This document shows positions 63,518 through 64,000 of a DNA stretch of 64,000 bases, piece after piece (the stretch's first letter is position 1; every line of letters starts with the position of its first letter). The DNA lies in the NCBI GenBank assembly GCA_964203275.1, contig CAXNMF010000005.1:1-64000 (forward strand), read 5' to 3'. Under the pieces are notes generated by a model that worked only from the letters and a program-made list of their open reading frames with translations, did no database searches and was not told the DNA's origin. This DNA comes from Ga0077527 sp945862135. GTDB taxonomy: Bacteria > Pseudomonadota > Gammaproteobacteria > Burkholderiales > SG8-41. The position numbers and the translations under genes are program-made.

Positions 63518-64000
63518 TCAACAGACGGCCATCACCTTGCCCCACTTCGGATCAGGCTTCTGCTGCAGCGGTTTCGGCGCAGCGTTCAGCGCTGCCCAAG
63601 TAGTCGAGGTGATGTTGAGCAACACCGGTTTGTCGAACTCGGTTTCGAGAATTGGCACCGCGTGGATCGCAAACCACAGGCCGCCGGGCAGTAGCAGCGC
63701 CTGAGCCTCTGGTGCAGCCGCGAGCGCGGCGCGACCGAGTTCCAGTGCGAGTTCATGATCGGCCAGCGGGCTCGATACCTTGTTCTGATCCAGCGAGCGG
63801 CCCTGCGCGCGCAGTGACACGACTTCGATGCCAGCTTCTTTCAGGTAATTCGACAGCGCGGTATTGACGGTTTCCGGCCAGCGCGTGGCCAGTGCCAGTT
63901 TGGTCACGCCGAAGTGCTGCAGTGTCGCGATATGCGCTTCGAGGTCGGTGTCGCAGGCGATGCCGGTGCGTTGCGCGCCTTCATCGAGGATCTCGCGCAT
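63518..64000 (-). CDS. Asp/Glu racemase-superfamily protein (5' part outside window)
   Basis: The 160 residues present match the C-terminal two thirds of the aspartate/glutamate-racemase superfamily, closest to arylmalonate decarboxylase and maleate isomerase: H-F-G-V-T-K-L-A-L-A-T near residue 29, N-Y-L-K-E-A-G-I-E-V near residue 51 and L-L-L-P-G-G-L near residue 103. Where racemases often have a second Cys after this strand there is Gly, so a one-cysteine or altered mechanism is possible. The start lies beyond the right edge; the Met at 64000 is probably internal. Confidence 0.78.
   Translation of the reverse strand: MREILDEGAQRTGIACDTDLEAHIATLQHFGVTKLALATRWPETVNTALSNYLKEAGIEVVSLRAQGRSLDQNKVSSPLADHELALELGRAALAAAPEAQALLLPGGLWFAIHAVPILETEFDKPVLLNITSTTWAALNAAPKPLQQKPDPKWGKVMAVC

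Noticed and set aside
1..64000. CRISPR array, rRNA, tRNA or intact insertion sequence
   Set aside because: No regularly spaced repeats, tRNA cloverleaf or transposase frame was recognised on reading both strands; small tRNAs could still be missed without a covariance search.

Overview
The window is about 60% GC and looks like a chromosome segment of a betaproteobacterium, most likely Burkholderiales-like. The evidence is gene content: two Bug/TctC-type solute receptors, MmgE/PrpD, CaiB/BaiF and TauD families, FAA hydrolase and amidase catabolic genes, two PEP-CTERM exported proteins, a KdpDE-like pair next to kup, and a double-length UvrA. I saw no rRNA, tRNA, CRISPR array or intact insertion sequence.

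Layout. 1-6.1 kb: an ankyrin-repeat protein (cut by the window edge) and a double-length uvrA whose 3' half is broken by many small insertions. 6.3-12.4 kb: carbamate kinase, then an MDR dehydrogenase, SRPBCC protein, TctC receptor, MmgE/PrpD and an alpha/beta hydrolase. 12.5-24.1 kb: PEP-CTERM protein, rhodanese, cupin, LysE exporter, methyltransferase, two GGDEF proteins (one split from its periplasmic sensor half by an in-frame amber codon), MgtE-like transporter, fatty-acid cis/trans isomerase and a SLAC1-type channel. 24.1-27.95 kb: an AT-rich three-gene cassette that looks like an ABC-three-component (ABC-3C) conflict system. 28-46 kb: mainly catabolic enzymes (PNPOx/FNR reductase, AhpD-like protein, LysR, FAA hydrolase, D-2-hydroxyacid dehydrogenase, broken TctC, amidase, CinA, RraA, three TauD-family proteins, ALDH), with a PEP-CTERM protein and a TPR protein with a histone-like tail. 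46.2-50.1 kb: KdpE/KdpD-like pair divergent from kup. 50-61.2 kb: VOC protein, solute-binding protein, dinB, a second MmgE/PrpD, an unknown exported protein, a selenoprotein fusion, a multi-rhodanese protein and an HMG-CoA-lyase/CoA-transferase pair. 61.2-63.5 kb: a second AT-rich patch with a TIR-like protein and a wHTH-GHKL-STAS regulator. The window ends inside an Asp/Glu-racemase-like gene.

The most interesting content is a pair of selenoprotein loci that ordinary gene calling breaks at TGA. At 37180-37713 and 55492-57222 an open frame runs through an in-frame TGA that gives the motif U-G-S-C. Each TGA is followed at a suitable distance by a hairpin that resembles a bacterial SECIS element, with GU in its loop. 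At the first locus the UGSC protein is encoded just after a separate partner gene (36112-37155). At the second locus the UGSC domain and a homologue of that partner are fused in one protein, in the reverse order. This suggests that the two proteins work as one complex. A four-domain rhodanese gene follows the fused gene.

Other points: an apparent pseudoenzyme TauD paralogue lacking both metal-binding histidines, an alpha/beta hydrolase without its nucleophile, and phased operator-like repeats upstream of the STAS regulator and near kup. Starts given here were usually moved from the longest open frame to the ATG with a ribosome-binding site.
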